A DNA stretch of 64,000 nucleotides from Hemibagrus wyckioides (GCF_019097595.1 NC_080727.1:12888501-12952500); one strand, 5' to 3'; numbered from the stretch's first letter, positions 1 to 13,410 are shown. Translations and numbers: made by a program. Notes: generated by a model not told the origin, from the letters alone.

Positions 1-2170
1 TATCAATTGATTGATGGCTTTCAATTCTACATGTCTGTGTATTGAAGAGTACATTCAGTAGATTACATAATACACTAGGCTAGTTTTTATAAAATACCAT
101 TTAAAGTTAAGCAAATCCATACACCCTTCTCTGTAAATGTAGCTTCATTTTTGAGCTCAAATAAGGGCACTCTACAGACTCTCACACAAACACACACACA
201 CAATTCTCCTAAGCATACTGTTTTTCATAAGCAATATGCAAGGTACTCATCCCAATATCAGCAGACTGTGAGTTCACATCCCATTGATGCAGGTGACCTT
301 TCTAATTATAAGCAATGCAAAAATGAATAGTTTCCTTTAGAAAATAAATCTGTACTGAGATGCTTCCTTTATTTTAGTGAGCCTTTGAGGGAAGATGTTT
401 GAGGATCTATTTTGGTAAGTACACATAACTCAACACACTTAGAAAATACTCTTTCTGATACATTAAAGAGGTCTCCATAGAAAGATTTTCCTTAGACAGA
501 AAACATTTTAGGGTGTTTAAAACCTTAGATAAGACTAAATGCTGATATAGCTCCAGCTCCTATTATTTATTATTTCAATAAATAGTTTCCAGAAACATCT
601 ACGTTCTTTTTATCCAAACTCAATCAGCTGAGGCATGGAAGTTGTCTGAAGTTTGCTTCAGTTTATTTTTAATAAATTATTCTGTAACATATATAATTTA
701 TTATAATCAGCATCCATTTCAGATTTCTGGTAAAGTTCTGTCTTCGAACTTTGGGAGGTGAGGCCTAAAGAGTTGAAATGAGAACGACAAGAAATAGTGT
801 TGTTACTATCTACACAGTCTGCCCTGTTTGAAGCTTACTACCATCAGCTACACTGAAAAAAGAAGCAAACTTCCAACACCAAACATGTCTTTGCTGATTG
901 ATTATAATAGGAGTAAAATTGTGTAAAGTGCATTTTTCCCCACTACAATCCATATCACACATTGGCAGTGATGCCAATTCTGACATAATATCTTGGAGTG
1001 AGAACCAACGATTGCATGTTCCATCTGTCCAGAATTGCATACAGACTCTACAAAACATTGAATTAAGCGTTATTTGTGTCACTTGGAGCTGGATGCCTGT
1101 AAACAATGACTGCATTTTAATGAGTTGTAAATGTCATCTATCAGCACAGACAGTGGAGATAGAGGGAGCATTATTGAATGTTTGAGTGATGGATCTTGTG
1201 CCAGTGCCGCGGGGCTCTTGCGACCCTGCCACCCGATTTAACTCAGACGCTCGTGACTGCAACTGTCAGGGCCAAAAAATGAAACGAGCAAGAGCGACAG
1301 ACTAATTAGGCCTATCCTGCAAGGAGGTTTATTTTCATATACACTCCCAAGTGATGGAAGCCAAGTCCCTGCTTCCCCCCTCAGGATGTGTCCGTACAAA
1401 CAAATCATAATTACTGGGCAAATAATAGAGCACATTAACTACTCTAACCAGTACTGTTCATTTCACTCTTTAGTATTATATCAGTTATTTGTGTAATGAT
1501 TGAGTGTGGTGGGAACATTATGACCTCAGTTCAATTCCCAACTACACAAGAATGAGTAGAATGCTTTGAGAAGAATGCTTTGATTTCTCTAATATGTGTG
1601 TTGATTTATTGTCTTGTGTTTTAAGCTAGATGGCAAGATATTAAAGAAATGCGTAACTGCAAGATTGAGATCTTTTCCCAGCGTTTTCCCAAAGATAATT
1701 GGGAACTGTTTGAGAGGAGACTGATTTGCAACATTTTTGTAATCATTATTACAAAGCTAATCCATGTATCACAAAAGCGTATAATAGTTCCAGCTAAAGA
1801 CTGCAGAAATACACAAAGAGATTCAAGAAAGGAGGCTACAATTATTTTTACATACACTGTCAGTACCAAAGGTTTTGTTCTCAAACTCTGTACAACAGTG
1901 ACCCTTAAAGGAAAAGTCCATCCTGAGACATTATTAAATATATCTTAAATGTTTATATTTAAATATTTGTGATGTCTTTAGCGAATCTGGTTCTAATTAG
2001 TTGGTTGATGTTGTATTTTTGTTATTCTGGTGAGGGTCACTGCTAGCACAGTTTAATAAGAGAAAATTTTTAACTACATGGTATAATGGGTAGGATTGAC
2101 TGTTCAGTAAAGCAACATTCAAATGTGCTGTCTGAACTACCGCTTCATTGACTAACCACTTCATTTTATT
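1..2170. other. AT-rich non-coding sequence
   Basis: No reading frame here looks like a protein and no transposon was recognised. There is a short CA run near 187-202. A GC-richer block at about 1195-1400 stands out from its AT-rich surroundings and could be a conserved non-coding element (inference only). Confidence 0.5.
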
Positions 2171-2420
2171 ACAGTCAGTTCAATGCGATTTTATTTGTAA
2201 ATCACTTTTAACAATAAATATTTTCAGCAAGCAGCTTTACAGAAACTTCAGTATCAATTTGTCTTAGTTATTGTTGAGGGTGGAGAGAAAAAAAACCCTG
2301 AGACAACATGAGGAAGAAACCTTGAGAGGGAACCCATCATCATCTGGGTGACACCGGCTAGTGCAAGCATAAAAAATTCCCTTCTATAACAGTTGAACTG
2401 TGTAACCAGAAAATTCATTC
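2171..2420 (+). repeat. dispersed fish repeat (GCAGCTTTACAGAAA family), plus orientation
   Basis: The stretch carries the hallmark words of a very common fish interspersed repeat: a TTTTATTTGTAAATCACTTTT-like start, then GCAGCTTTACAGAAA, then GAGGAAGAAACCTTGAGAGG and a CATCTGGGTGACACCGG-like block. A copy in the opposite orientation lies at 10735-10935. I recognise the family from memory but cannot give its formal name. It has no coding capacity. Confidence 0.7.
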
Positions 2421-2589
2421 CTGAATTTCATTCAAAAAAATTCAAAAAATTTCCAAAAATTCATTGTAAAATGAAGTCTGTCTTGTTGAAGTTATCACCT
2501 GTTCACTGATGGAGACTGGAGTACAGTCCAAAGCCATCTCCCTGGTTTCTAAGTGATACCATCCACAGTAATCTCATGTATCTTATTAG

Positions 2590-3850
2590 GCTGTTCAGTT
2601 TATTTACCAGTTAAATAAAGCACTTGAATATCTCTTAAACTACTTAAATATATTTACCTGCTAGATGAAACCACTCCACTTTGTTTCCAAGTTAGATAAA
2701 CCACTCAAATTAATTCACCAGTAAGATAAACCACTCTGCTTTATTTACCAGTAAATAGTGTTGAACTCCTGAGAGCACAAACCAATGATTTTGTTCTTGT
2801 TATAAACACGGCTGGGATTGTACTCTCATAGTTCTCAGCCTATGAAGACTGGAAATATATTTCCACACCACCTGATACCATATAACATAATTTCCATCAT
2901 CAAATCCTCCATATTGTAAAATTGCATAATGTAATATTACACTGCAAAATGTAAATGTCTGTCTCTCCATATGGATTTATAAAGCACCTGTATATTTCAA
3001 CTCACTTGGTTTCAAAGTACTTCTAATGTTTAAAGTAATGTAGCACAGGTACTTGTAATGCACAGCTGTGTTTAGTCTTAAAAAGTTGTATGAGACAAAA
3101 CAAATTCTAGTATTTCATCCATTTTTTGATCTGCCATGGATCTAAATGAAAGGAAATGTGCTTTGATTTGTAAATCTTTATATGTCCTGTACTGCTTTGA
3201 ATCTTCTTTATAACTAGCTAACTCTTGATGTATGCTGTATGCAGCAATGATATAAAACAGGATTTCAACTTCAGTGCTCAAATGGGAAGGAGAATATGGT
3301 GTGCATTAAATGTCCCTATTCACTGTATATCCTGATAATACGATCATAATACCTGGGTTATTTTAGTTAATTCAATAGAAATGTCATATCAGGTTAGGAT
3401 GATACTATAACCAGCGAATTAACACATCTGATCATCTGGTTTCCGGCTTGACGTGGACTCGGCCATGTGTGGTGTCTGTCTTTTCTTAGTCTTGTCAGAT
3501 TCGGTCTTGGTTTTGGTCTTGACTCTGTCCCGTCTACGGTATTCTCAAACCCAACGCAATTGGTTAAATACAGCACCCCAGCATATTCACCAGTTAGATA
3601 AACCACTTCAGTTTATTTATCAGTTAGATAAAGCATTCTTATATATTTGAAAGTTAGATAGACCACTCAAAGTTATTTGCTACTTACATAAATCACTCCA
3701 CCTTTATAAACTCCACCACTGTTTACAGATGAATATATAAATATATATAAAACATTAATTTTCTAATCAGATAAACATCCAAAATGTATCTATACCAGAC
3801 AAATAAACCATTTTTAAAAGGTATCTTTACCTAATCATTTGCACTTCATC
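2590..3850 (+). repeat. degenerate minisatellite, unit about 30 bp, in two blocks
   Basis: A unit resembling CCAGTTAGATAAACCACTC followed by a TTTATT-rich stretch recurs many times with substitutions, in one block at about 2590-2760 and another at about 3580-3830. Between them lies unrelated sequence, including a GGTCTTGGTTTTGGTCTTG-like stretch near 3500. The array looks old and split by an insertion. Confidence 0.6.
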
Positions 3851-3951
3851 TTTAGTTGAGATGTTTCAATGTACAGTATGTCGAACCCTACTGTATATAA
3901 AACCTACAGAATAGGCAGTGTGTTATAAAAAAGACTCTTTGGAGTTAATGG

Positions 3952-3964
3952 TGCCCTCTGCTGG
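3952..3964 (-). promoter_or_regulatory. CTCF-like motif
   Basis: On the minus strand this reads CCAGCAGAGGGCA, a full match to the CTCF core consensus CCASYAGRKGGC. It lies in the gene desert and points the opposite way from the other CTCF-like motifs in the window. Motif match only; occupancy is unknown. Confidence 0.4.
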
Positions 3965-5190
3965 ATGAGAATGCTAATTCTCGCTCTGTAACTCATTTGC
4001 GATGAGTATCACATCTCTGAATGAGCCGAGCATGGTAATGACAAAATGTGGTCAGGATATTAAACAGTAAAACAAAACCATTCTTGATCACCTTTCTCAT
4101 GATGTAAACTCCAGTTAGGTTTCCAAACAAATGTACTATGGGGCTTTCTCTCTTTTTTTTTTTACATTAGCTGCTCCATCATTGAACGTTACTTCAAATA
4201 AATGTATAGTTCTAGAAGTTAATCTGTAATGTAGATATTGTGGTGTAGATTGTGAGAAAGTCTGCACAGTCATTAGCTCGTTGTTAATAATATTACATGT
4301 TATGCTCGAGTCATACTTTGACCATTTCCTCCGCTGAAAACCGTGAGTGATCTCTCCCCAAGGATAATTGCAGAGTATGTCTGGCCCTTTCTTATGTGAT
4401 TTCCTGTCCAATAAAACTACACTTCACTGTAGTCCATTTATCATTCCATCACCACTGTGCTGTTTGCTAAATATAATCCACAGTCTGCTAAAGCATAGTT
4501 TCCCGTGCCAACCACAATACGACAATCCCAGACACAGTCACGCTTGCCTGATTATAGCATTTCCAATGACCTTCAAGTTGTACAAAAACAGACTACATTA
4601 GTCTTCTCACTCCGTCTTCATTTGTTCAGTTTATCTGCATGCTCGGTCCTTTAAGAGTTACTTGTTTAATAATGAATAATACAAATTGAGTGTAAGCTAA
4701 GCCAGAAAATCCACACTCACCCTACACAAAAGAAAGTAGCACTTAAGAACATACACACACGTACGGTTCATGTCCTGCCATGTCATGGTTTTATTCTTCT
4801 CGAACTTTGAGCCACAAGACCACAGAGGCGGTTTGACATCCAAACCCAGCTGAAAAAGCATTTGTGTCAAGTTGCAGCACTCATATATTAAGAAAGAGTT
4901 GTGCATTCAGTATAAGTGGCATATGTCTTTCAGCTGCACTCTAACTAGTCTCAGCTTCACGCAATCTACCTGTGGGGTTTTTGTACCCTTTTCTAGACAC
5001 ACATTTCTGGATCTTGAAGGTTGACGTACTGATTACTTCATGAGCATGTGTGGCATTATGCTATCAAAGAGCAACAGGTTTCTGTACCATGAGCATAACT
5101 TAATTGAATTGTCTTTTCTTCAGTTGGCATACTTTCACAACATAAATATAGGTATAAACATGTGGTGAGAGCACGTGTGGAGTTTACATT
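3965..5190. other. non-coding, nothing recognised
   Basis: Only short chance open frames are present on both strands. No repeat family was recognised, apart from a poly-T run near 4150. Confidence 0.45.
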
Positions 5191-5420
5191 TTCTCTGCAT
5201 GCTTTGAGGAGATCCTGCTAGGTACTCCGATTTTTTCCCCAGCCCAAAGACGTTGCAGGCTGATTGGAATCTGTTGTTGTGTGGAGGTGTAGGTGTGTTG
5301 TCTGCACCCATGTTACCCCCTGCTTTTTGCCCCAAGTCACCTGGGATATATTCCAGGCTCCCTGTAACCTCGTTTGGGATCAGCAGTACAAAAAAGGGAT
5401 GGATAGATAGATAAATAAAC
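5190..5420 (+). repeat. degraded Mermaid-like SINE
   Basis: It contains decayed versions of blocks seen in the better copy at 22277-22572: GGTACTCCGATTTTTTCC, CCCAAAGACGTTGCAGGCTG, ATTCCAGGCTCCCTGTAACC and a terminal ATGGATAGATAGATAAATAAA tail. The tRNA-like head is missing. Confidence 0.6.
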
Positions 5421-8335
5421 AGGTGGTCTAATTATCGACAATATGACAGTGTATCTATCTGTACTAACATCCTCTAATCTCTAATATAAATCAAATGCAA
5501 AAATATTGCCTAAACACAGCACATAAGTAGCTAAATATCTAGAAACGCTTAAATCAAAAGGTGACAGCTTATCAGTATCAACAAACCTAATGTTTTAATC
5601 TGCATGTCTATCTCAGATACACACCAATTTCACACGTTTTACATATTTGTTGTTATAACCTGCTAGCGAAATGAAGGTAAGTGTCAGAGACAGAATGCTT
5701 ATTTACTGGGATAATTTACTTAACTAATGCACCACCAGTGATGTCATTGCTATTTTGATATTCTGTTTAGTATTTAGTACACAGTTTCCCCGTGTTTAGT
5801 TGAAGTCAGTTAGTTGAAGTCACTCTGTTAGCCTATTACTAAATACAACTTAGATTCTCATTTGTGTGAAGCTGTTTTGTAAGGTCACAACCTGAGCTTC
5901 ATAGCCACTCCCCAAGCTTAGCTTAACTCCCCTTAGCTTTTCATATAACAGTACTAAAGAATTTATGAACTAGTAATAGACTAATAAAGCTATTTGTGTC
6001 TGAGTTCAGCAAAAATGAAAACATGCTGTTAAATTGTTAGATTCTGGTTGGTGTTGATTAATTTTTTGAACTAGTGCAATCACAAATCTGATATTAATGC
6101 GCGGAACAGCTGATTCATTCACAGAGATGCATATGACAAATGCTGCACATAACCTGGATTAAACCATACAATAGAAAAAGTGAAAAAGTGAGGCTAGTGA
6201 GCTATTGAATGTTTACAGCTGCTATAACCTAAGTGATACTGAGTGATAGCTTGGTTTGTAGATGTTACACAACATTAAATGTAATTATAAAGAATTGAAA
6301 GCATGCAGATCTTTAATAAATGCAATTGTAATTGCTGGTTTAAGTGGAATAAAACACTTCATGTAATAGTATCCCCGCTGTTTTTTTTTTTCTTCCTCTT
6401 ATATGTTACAGAGTCTGGATTTTGTTGCTGACTAAAGTTTCCATACGTAAACTCTGCTTAACCTACTCATATTCTTCCCTGTTGGAAATCTCAGCATGAA
6501 AGATAACCTTATCCCTTGAATTTGGTTCATCATTGTGGGAAATGTGAATCATGAATGTCCTTTAATTTCATTTTCTTTGATTCATGTGCTCACTTTCAAC
6601 ATGCCAGAGATTATTACCTGGCCCTCGAAAGACATCCACTGCTCTTATCATGTTCCTCTTGCAGCTTTCATAACCCTGCATCCTGGGGTGGATTAATTCG
6701 AACCATGCTTGGTGTGATGGTATAAGGAGGGTCTGTATGTAGGATTTCATAAGGCCCTATTTCACTCAGATAGATAATGCCATGTGTGTGTGTGTGTGTG
6801 TGTGTGGATCTGATGTGTTTGCTGCTTGCTGTTTGCCAAATCCGATGTGAGAGATTCCAGGTACACATTGGAGAGGAATCAAAAAGAATAACACCATCTC
6901 AGCTGTGATCTGGCCTGGACAGACAGCCGCTGATTCACAAACATGTTTCGAGTTAAGGCTTAGACATAATATGTCAGGATAAAAACGGTGAGAAATGGCC
7001 TAGCGGGAGCTGCACGAAGAGAAATGAAAGAAATTTGATATATCAATGTCTGGTACGCTCTAGAGAGCTGATTCTTCAGGACAACTCAAATGTTGGACAA
7101 GGGAAGGAATTCATCCTGCTTTAGAGGAAGACGGTTTTAAAACAACGAGTAGAAATGAAGCCGTAACTGGATTTGAAAAAGGTTAAGAATTATGGACAGG
7201 GGCATTTCAGCAGGAAGTGGAGAAAAGTTACTTTTCTTTGGGTGCTACATAGAGGAATTAAGAAAATTGCACCCATGTGTATAAAGGTTTACAGGTCTTT
7301 TCAGCAGCTTTGTTTTTCTTGTTATGAGCGTACTTATGCTAACTTGTGTTCGAATTAGTATTGTATTGTACTGGAAATCACTCCTGGATTAAAACATCTT
7401 CTCAAAGGCTTTTATCTTCCTAAAAGGGTTTAACATAAAATCTTTAAGCTTATATACACTATATATATATATATTGTGGCTGATGTGACACACACACTGT
7501 AACCATAACAATACTCTTACCAGTGATAGCTAGTATAGTGTTAGCTAACTAACTAGCATAGCTTGCTCTCTAGTTTAGATTTATAACTATTTGTAGTACC
7601 GATGAAATCCATGTACCGTAAGGGATAAGGAGGGTAATTTATTATCACTGTGGCTTTTGAGGCAGAAAAGTAAAAGAGCTTGAGCTGCTTGTGTTACTGT
7701 TAAAGATGTCACATCACATACACAGACTGATATTTTTAGCTAAAGTGCAACATTGGATTACTTGCAACTTCAACATGTCGCAAATCTTCTTGTATTTCGC
7801 TCACAAAGAAGACTCGATTATCATCATCACTCTGTCCAATGCCTTTTTTTTTTTTTGCTTTCCCCTAAATTTGCAAAACGTTTGGTCTGGAGGGAAAAAA
7901 TGTGCTTGACATCTGTTGGTGCTTTTCTAAAAAATGTGACTTTTTTAACTTTTGAACACTCTGCTATGCTAAGAAAAGGAGGCAGGTGTGAACACACAGC
8001 ATCAAAGAGTGGTGGTCTCAGTCTGATTACAAACAAACCCTTGATCAGATTGAGCAAAGTAACACCATGCTTTAACCCAGATTTAACCCAACCTCAGGAA
8101 CTGAACCAAACATGCTGTGTATTTTGGGCTGCAAGCGGAATTTTTTTTTTTTTTTAATGGGAGCTCTTAAACTGACATATGAGGCACAAATTGAGCCAAC
8201 TGGACAGAGCTGAAGTGCTGCAGAAATATGATGTGTTCTTGATATCTAGACCAAAATGCAATAAAAAAAGAAAGAAAGAAATCCTGGATGTAGTTCACAA
8301 ACTTACTAACGTTTTGAGATATTAATATATTTATA
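5421..8335. other. AT-rich non-coding sequence
   Basis: No gene was recognised. It holds a TG microsatellite at 6783-6806, poly-T/poly-A runs near 7849 and 8144, and a purine-rich AAAGAAAGAAAG stretch near 8263. Open frames at 7753-8157 run through homopolymers and look like chance. Confidence 0.5.
6783..6806. repeat. (TG)12 microsatellite
   Basis: An uninterrupted run of TG dinucleotides. Confidence 0.97.
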
Positions 8336-8600
8336 TTCTGGAGACTATCCCAGAGGACTCAAGGCAGGGGACAAGGCACCAACATATCACAGGGAACAAT
8401 CTCACACACACACACATGCACTATGGACAACCTATGTCTCTGGACTGGGGGGAGGAAACCAGAGTACACAGGGGAAGCTCCCAAAACATGGAAAAACATC
8501 CGAACTCCATGGGCAGGACAGAGACAGGAATCAAACCCCCAACCCCGGACATATTGAGGCAAACAGGCCTGGTTTTGTCTGTTGACTTTCCCAGATTTCT
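8336..8600 (-). repeat. Mermaid-like SINE, minus orientation
   Basis: Read on the minus strand it shows the same order of blocks as the copy at 22277-22572: a decayed tRNA-like head, GGGTTTGATTCCTGTCTCTG-like box B, a CATGTTTTGGGAGCTTCC stretch, a GTTTCCTCC block and a GTGTGTGTGTG run. The tail is decayed. Confidence 0.65.
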
Positions 8601-9305
8601 GTGTGCACTCGCCAAAGATTTGTTTACAGGAATGTTTACAGCCCCTCTCATTGTCTTTGCGCTTTTTAAATTGTTTTGATGTATTTAGTGTGAAACCAAA
8701 TAAACAGGATAGCAAACAAATCAAATGAATCAATTACATCTCCAACCAGTGCTCTAAAAAAATGTAAAAAATGATTAGGTTTTCCCACTCCCTTAAAAAT
8801 TCTATGTAGAATGCTACAATGACACAAATCCCTTTAGCAAGCACGTCATTCTCCACTAAAAAAGGAGAATACCTCCTTTTGTACCATGGTATAAAAACAC
8901 CAAAAATATATCAAGCTGTAAAAATGAATAATAGCAAATTAAAAATTAAGCTATGCCCAGCATCTGAATGTCTATAAAAGACTTGAAGAAATACAAATAA
9001 GTCATTTAAACTAAACTGTCCCTAATGAAAGTTAAGAGCATATTCAACAGATTCAGAAGTTTGAGTATTATATGACAAAAGTTTCACTTACTATTGCATG
9101 TAAAGCTATTTTAAAAATAATGAAAAAATTGGTTCACAAAGAATAATAAGAGTGTCTGTGAGGTTCTGTGGAATATGTATGTCCCAGTGGTTCTACAGAA
9201 TAAGTGTCTTCTCTGTGGTTCTACAGAATAAATGTGTGGTTTAGTGGTACAGAATAATTGTATCTGTGTGATTCTGGGTTTAGTCCAAATATCTTACACA
9301 GTTAC
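8601..9305. other. AT-rich non-coding sequence
   Basis: No gene recognised. Near 9150-9260 an imperfect short tandem pattern (GGTTCTACAGAATAAGTGT-like units) repeats about three to four times. Confidence 0.45.
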
Positions 9306-9309
9306 CCAC

Positions 9310-9811
9310 TAGACTGCACCCAGGAGAGCTTCATCAGGCATGCCTGGGGATCTTCCAATAGCAGCTGGAATAAATGGCCAGGGAAAGAGACATCTGAACT
9401 GAATTGTGGATATGAGCAAAATCATTGTAACGAATAGTGTCCGGTTCCCTTGAAGGTCCATTAATGGGTCATCCAGGCCCAGTTTAAATTCTGCTGTCAT
9501 CCTTTCCCTTAATATAACAATTTAAAAAACTCCACCACAGAGAATATAGACTACTGAATGAAGAAGGCCAGCACCTGCCCAAGACCTCCCAGTCTGGACC
9601 GCTCTTCTGTTCCATCTTCTGTATTTCTCTCTGCACCTAATTCATCAGCCAGCATCTCAAAGGGAAGGGGATCTCAGCGATCTGTGTCCTGGCCCATCTG
9701 TGGTTTGAGCTTTGCTTCCAAGCCCATGGCCCGTGAAGAAGTCAGTGGAGCTCTGAATAAAAGCCCTTGAGAATGAAGGCCTAGATGAGCTGCCAGGTTC
9801 TTTTCACTCAT
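9310..9811 (-). pseudogene. unidentified coding-like block, interrupted
   Basis: On the minus strand an ATG at 9811 opens a frame of 45 codons, followed by an in-frame TGA at 9676-9674. The same frame then stays open to a TAG at 9553-9551. Residues are well mixed, including MSEKNLAAHLGLHSQG near the start and PFEMLADELGAE after the stop. Further downstream another minus-strand frame (9500-9309) contains LDDPLMDLQGNRTLFV. Local base composition is less AT-rich than the surroundings. I do not recognise the family. It could be a decayed retrocopy, an exon of an unknown gene, or chance; I have no splice evidence tying the blocks together. Confidence 0.25.
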
Positions 9812-10360
9812 GGTGGGAAGTGAGAGTTCTTGATTTTGGCCTGTGCTGTTTCACCAATCAAAGCCTCTTTATGTTGCCAGTGGCATGACTAAAACCTTGG
9901 ATTTTCTATATGACTTTTATGATCCTAAAATTTAAGGAAAGGATTGGAGATCTCACACTTTCCCACTGATATCTGCAGATATTTTATGGTCACTGAAAAA
10001 ACTTTGTTGAGCCAAACTGAAAATATCAAACTTCCACAAAACACGTGCTTTCCTGTTTCTAAGAGTTTATACTGGCAAACACTTCTAGCTTATTTTCTTT
10101 TGCCCTTGTCACCATTTCAGAAAGGAAAACCCTTTATCAGGAGGTTTGACATAGAAGCTTTTACGATTCCCTCAAAAAGAGTATATTTTAAGAGTGAAAT
10201 TTCTTGGAATTGTTTTCTGAAAGGGAAATAAAAAGCGAAATATACGGTATTAGGATTCTAGATTTAACAACTTCCCATAAATATGTAGGATAGCTCTCTC
10301 TTTAAAGATTTCTATGGAAAAGTTTACAATTAAATGAATCATCAGCAACCAAAATCTGTA
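9812..10360. other. non-coding, nothing recognised
   Basis: A plus-strand open frame at 9944-10231 has no recognisable domain and an AT-driven composition; treated as chance. Confidence 0.4.
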
Positions 10361-10364
10361 GCAG

Positions 10365-10605
10365 TGACTGGGACAGCAGCTGGTAAAAGAAGAGATTCTT
10401 CAACGGTGCTGAACGTGGATGGGTCACACTGTCCAGAAACCTCCATCTAACCATCAGCTGGAACGTACAGGGTAAAAGCAAAAGAGGCAGACCAAGGAAG
10501 GCCTTGCATTGCTACATGGAGGGTGATATTAAGAAACTGGTACTCACCTTAGGACAACTGAAATGACTGGCCCTGGATTGAAATTATGCTGATGCTCATA
10601 TGCGT
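10365..10605 (+). mobile_element. LINE 3' end fragment (decayed)
   Basis: Translating across frames gives a degraded version of the C-terminal tail seen in many fish non-LTR retrotransposons: a short Gly-His stretch, then a basic KRGRPRKAL-like motif, then ATWRVILRN and LGQLK stretches separated by frameshifts. No reverse transcriptase core is left. It is a dead fragment lying just upstream of another dispersed repeat. Confidence 0.55.
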
Positions 10606-10734
10606 AAATTGCACAAAACTAAACAACACAACTGCACTTGACTATGCTGTATAATGTACACTGATAGAAGGAAATTATTTCTAATCATACTCTGGTATCA
10701 CTCAGATGAGGATGACTTCCCTTTTTAGGCTATT

Positions 10735-10935
10735 TCCTCTCAAGGTTTCTTCCTTATATCATCTCACAGAGTTTTTTCTTTGCCACCAGTGTGCCTGGCT
10801 TGTTCATTAGGCATAAATATAAATATTAATTTTACACTATAGAATTTTTATTCAGAATTTTTATAATTCCTATAAAGCTGCTTTGCAACAATGTCCATTG
10901 CTAAAAGAACTATACAAATAAAATTGAATTGAAAT
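10735..10935 (-). repeat. dispersed fish repeat (GCAGCTTTACAGAAA family), minus orientation
   Basis: Inverted partner of the repeat at 2171-2420. It contains CCTCTCAAGGTTTCTTCCT, AAAGCTGCTTTGCAACAATG and an AATAAAATTGAATTGAAATG end. Confidence 0.7.
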
Positions 10936-10984
10936 GCCTGCAGAAATCTCATTAGTGGCCTATGCCCTGGAAGGGGCCACAGGC

Positions 10985-11014
10985 GATGATGATGATGATG
11001 ATGATGATGATGAT
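10985..11014. repeat. (GAT)10 microsatellite
   Basis: Ten GAT units in a row, inside a short open frame where they would encode poly-Asp; no other sign of a gene. Confidence 0.97.
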
Positions 11015-12410
11015 AATGGCAGCGTTGATGAATTATTCTATACCTTTCAACCTTTTCTTGAAGTTTCTAAATATCCCAGCAATATAGATTTTGCACATTT
11101 TATATGCAATATATAATTTTAACTGTCAGGAATAAACATTTCCCCTTAATTTGAAAATAATTATTGTTTGTTTGTATTGTTATCTTTTTTATTTTTTACG
11201 ATTAATATATAATATATTACACAGCTCAACGTGTAGGTTTCTTCTGAATAATCCAAATCTTTTTCCCTTGTCTGTGTAGTCATGGTAGTCTATATCCAGT
11301 GTAAAGAAACTCTGACTGGCCTGAAACTTGAGTGCCCTAAAAATCTGCGTCTAGAGCCAAACATTCTGGACTCAGCTGGTCTGTGAATTGCAGTGTTAAT
11401 TACAGGGTGGTGTAATCGAAACAGAGGCTCAACAGAGGTAGTAAAAGAATTGAAATTCTTTACTCAAGTAAAAGTGCAATTACTCTTCTAAATAAATCAT
11501 GTGGTAAAAGAAATACAGTAAATTCTTCTCTCAAATTATAGTAGAAACTCCTAGGTTTACTTTACTTTTAAAGTATAAACACTATGAAAAAGACATCTGC
11601 CTCGATTGGATTGTATTGATTTAAAAGACAGAAACTGAAATGAATTAAGAGAACATTCATAAATAATGTATGAATTAAAACTGATTCTAAATCAGTTGTT
11701 ATTGATTAGAAATTGATTTATACAAAAAAAATAGCTGGTGCATTAAAAAATTATTCTTAAAAAATAAGTGTTAATAGGCAAGCAAGGTGATTAGCCCATA
11801 ACTTTAATACTTGAATGCTAATGAATGCTAGGCTTATCCCAGATTCCGAACGAGTTGGTTACAAACTGTAGCATGTTCAGTGGTATCATCAAATCTGGAA
11901 ATATTTCCTTAAGAATCGAAATTGTATCACATTGTTTGAAAGCCCGATGTTCATACCTTAGCATTAGATTACGTTCTCACTGTCACATCTGTTAAAGTTT
12001 AAATTTGTTAAGAATTTGGATCAGAAGCTAACTGATGCTAAACAAAAAATGTAGCATTATTGAAAAATGTAGTATTTTTGCAAATATCATGAGGACAAAG
12101 TAGATATTCTTTTGAAATATATAAGTGAAAGTTAAACTAAAGAAAAGTACAAATAATGTTTTTTTTTTTAAAAAAAAATAAAGAATTATGTAAGTTAATT
12201 AGACTTCTTTATCTCTGAGGTTTCTGTTAGATTAGATGTTTTACTAACACTGGTAGCACATTAGTTTTCATCCAAACCAATCAAACTGTGCAAAACTTCA
12301 TAACACAAAACAGTTTTATTCATAGCCATTTTTAGCTTTTTTAAGCATTTGTCAGACTTTCTTGTAAGCTTAAAGTGTGATACGTTTCACTTACCTATTT
12401 TAAGGCTTTA

Positions 12411-12442
12411 GTGTGTGTGTGTGTCTGTGTGTGTTTGTGTGT
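12411..12442. repeat. imperfect (TG)n microsatellite
   Basis: TG dinucleotides interrupted by TC and TT. Confidence 0.9.
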
Positions 12443-13410
12443 TATTGATAATCATGTGTGGTTGGTACAGCTCATCTTTGATCGGTGAGTCAATCTCAGC
12501 CCCTATAACTGTTTTTCACCGTGCCAGAAATAATTAGCTGTTTCTCTTTTTCATTACCTGTGCTTTAATGAGCCTTCTTCTAAACACGACTGCCGAGCAC
12601 AGAAACGTTGGGAAAAGTTCAGCCACCATCTGTTCTCAAAGCAAACACCATTCAACCGCATGACCTCAGTGCAGAGTATTTATTTACTGGATACTATATG
12701 GTTTATATAGTGGTGCTGGTGTTATTTTTGGGCCAGTCCGTGCCTGTGTGTACTTCACATTCTTCTGTCATTATGCTTTTGTAAGCCCGCTGAACGTGTT
12801 CGCAACGTGAGCATTCAGACACTCGCTCCTTCATGTCCAGTCAGTTGTAGTGGGCTGAGCTGAGCCCAGGGTTCCTACGGTGGGTGTGAGGGTTACAGCA
12901 GCTGTGACTTCATCTTTCAGCTCACTAAAACCCCATGAATAATGGATGCTATATTTGCTTTTCAATTTTCACCACTGTCAATAGCTGACTTGGGCTGACC
13001 TTGAGCAACATGGCTGCATATTAACTAACTCCAAGATTAAGAGCTCCTCCATGTAAGCACAAGTGCTTTTTTTACTGGATTACTGAAGGATAATTAAGGT
13101 AGCAGAAGAGTTATGTGGTTCAAGATGGATTTAGAAATGCTACAGTTTTTATTGTGGTTCTAAAGGCTCTATTTCCTGAAATTGAACAACGCTTTAGAGA
13201 AGGAATTGTCAATTGGCCGATTGTGGTCAAGATACAGACCAACAGATGCAGTATATTAGCTGTCCAAACCAAGACCTTAAAAAATACCACAGTAGGGCCA
13301 ATAAATGAAAAAAAAAAAAACCTGGAAAAAACCTGACTTTAGTTCAGTGACTTGAATCTTCTAAACATGAACCGTTACATCTTCTGTAACAGATAATCAA
13401 TTATGGTTTA

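Noticed and set aside
7753..8157. 134-codon plus-strand frame
   Set aside because: Runs through homopolymers (poly-Phe); no domain; overlapping frames are equally open.
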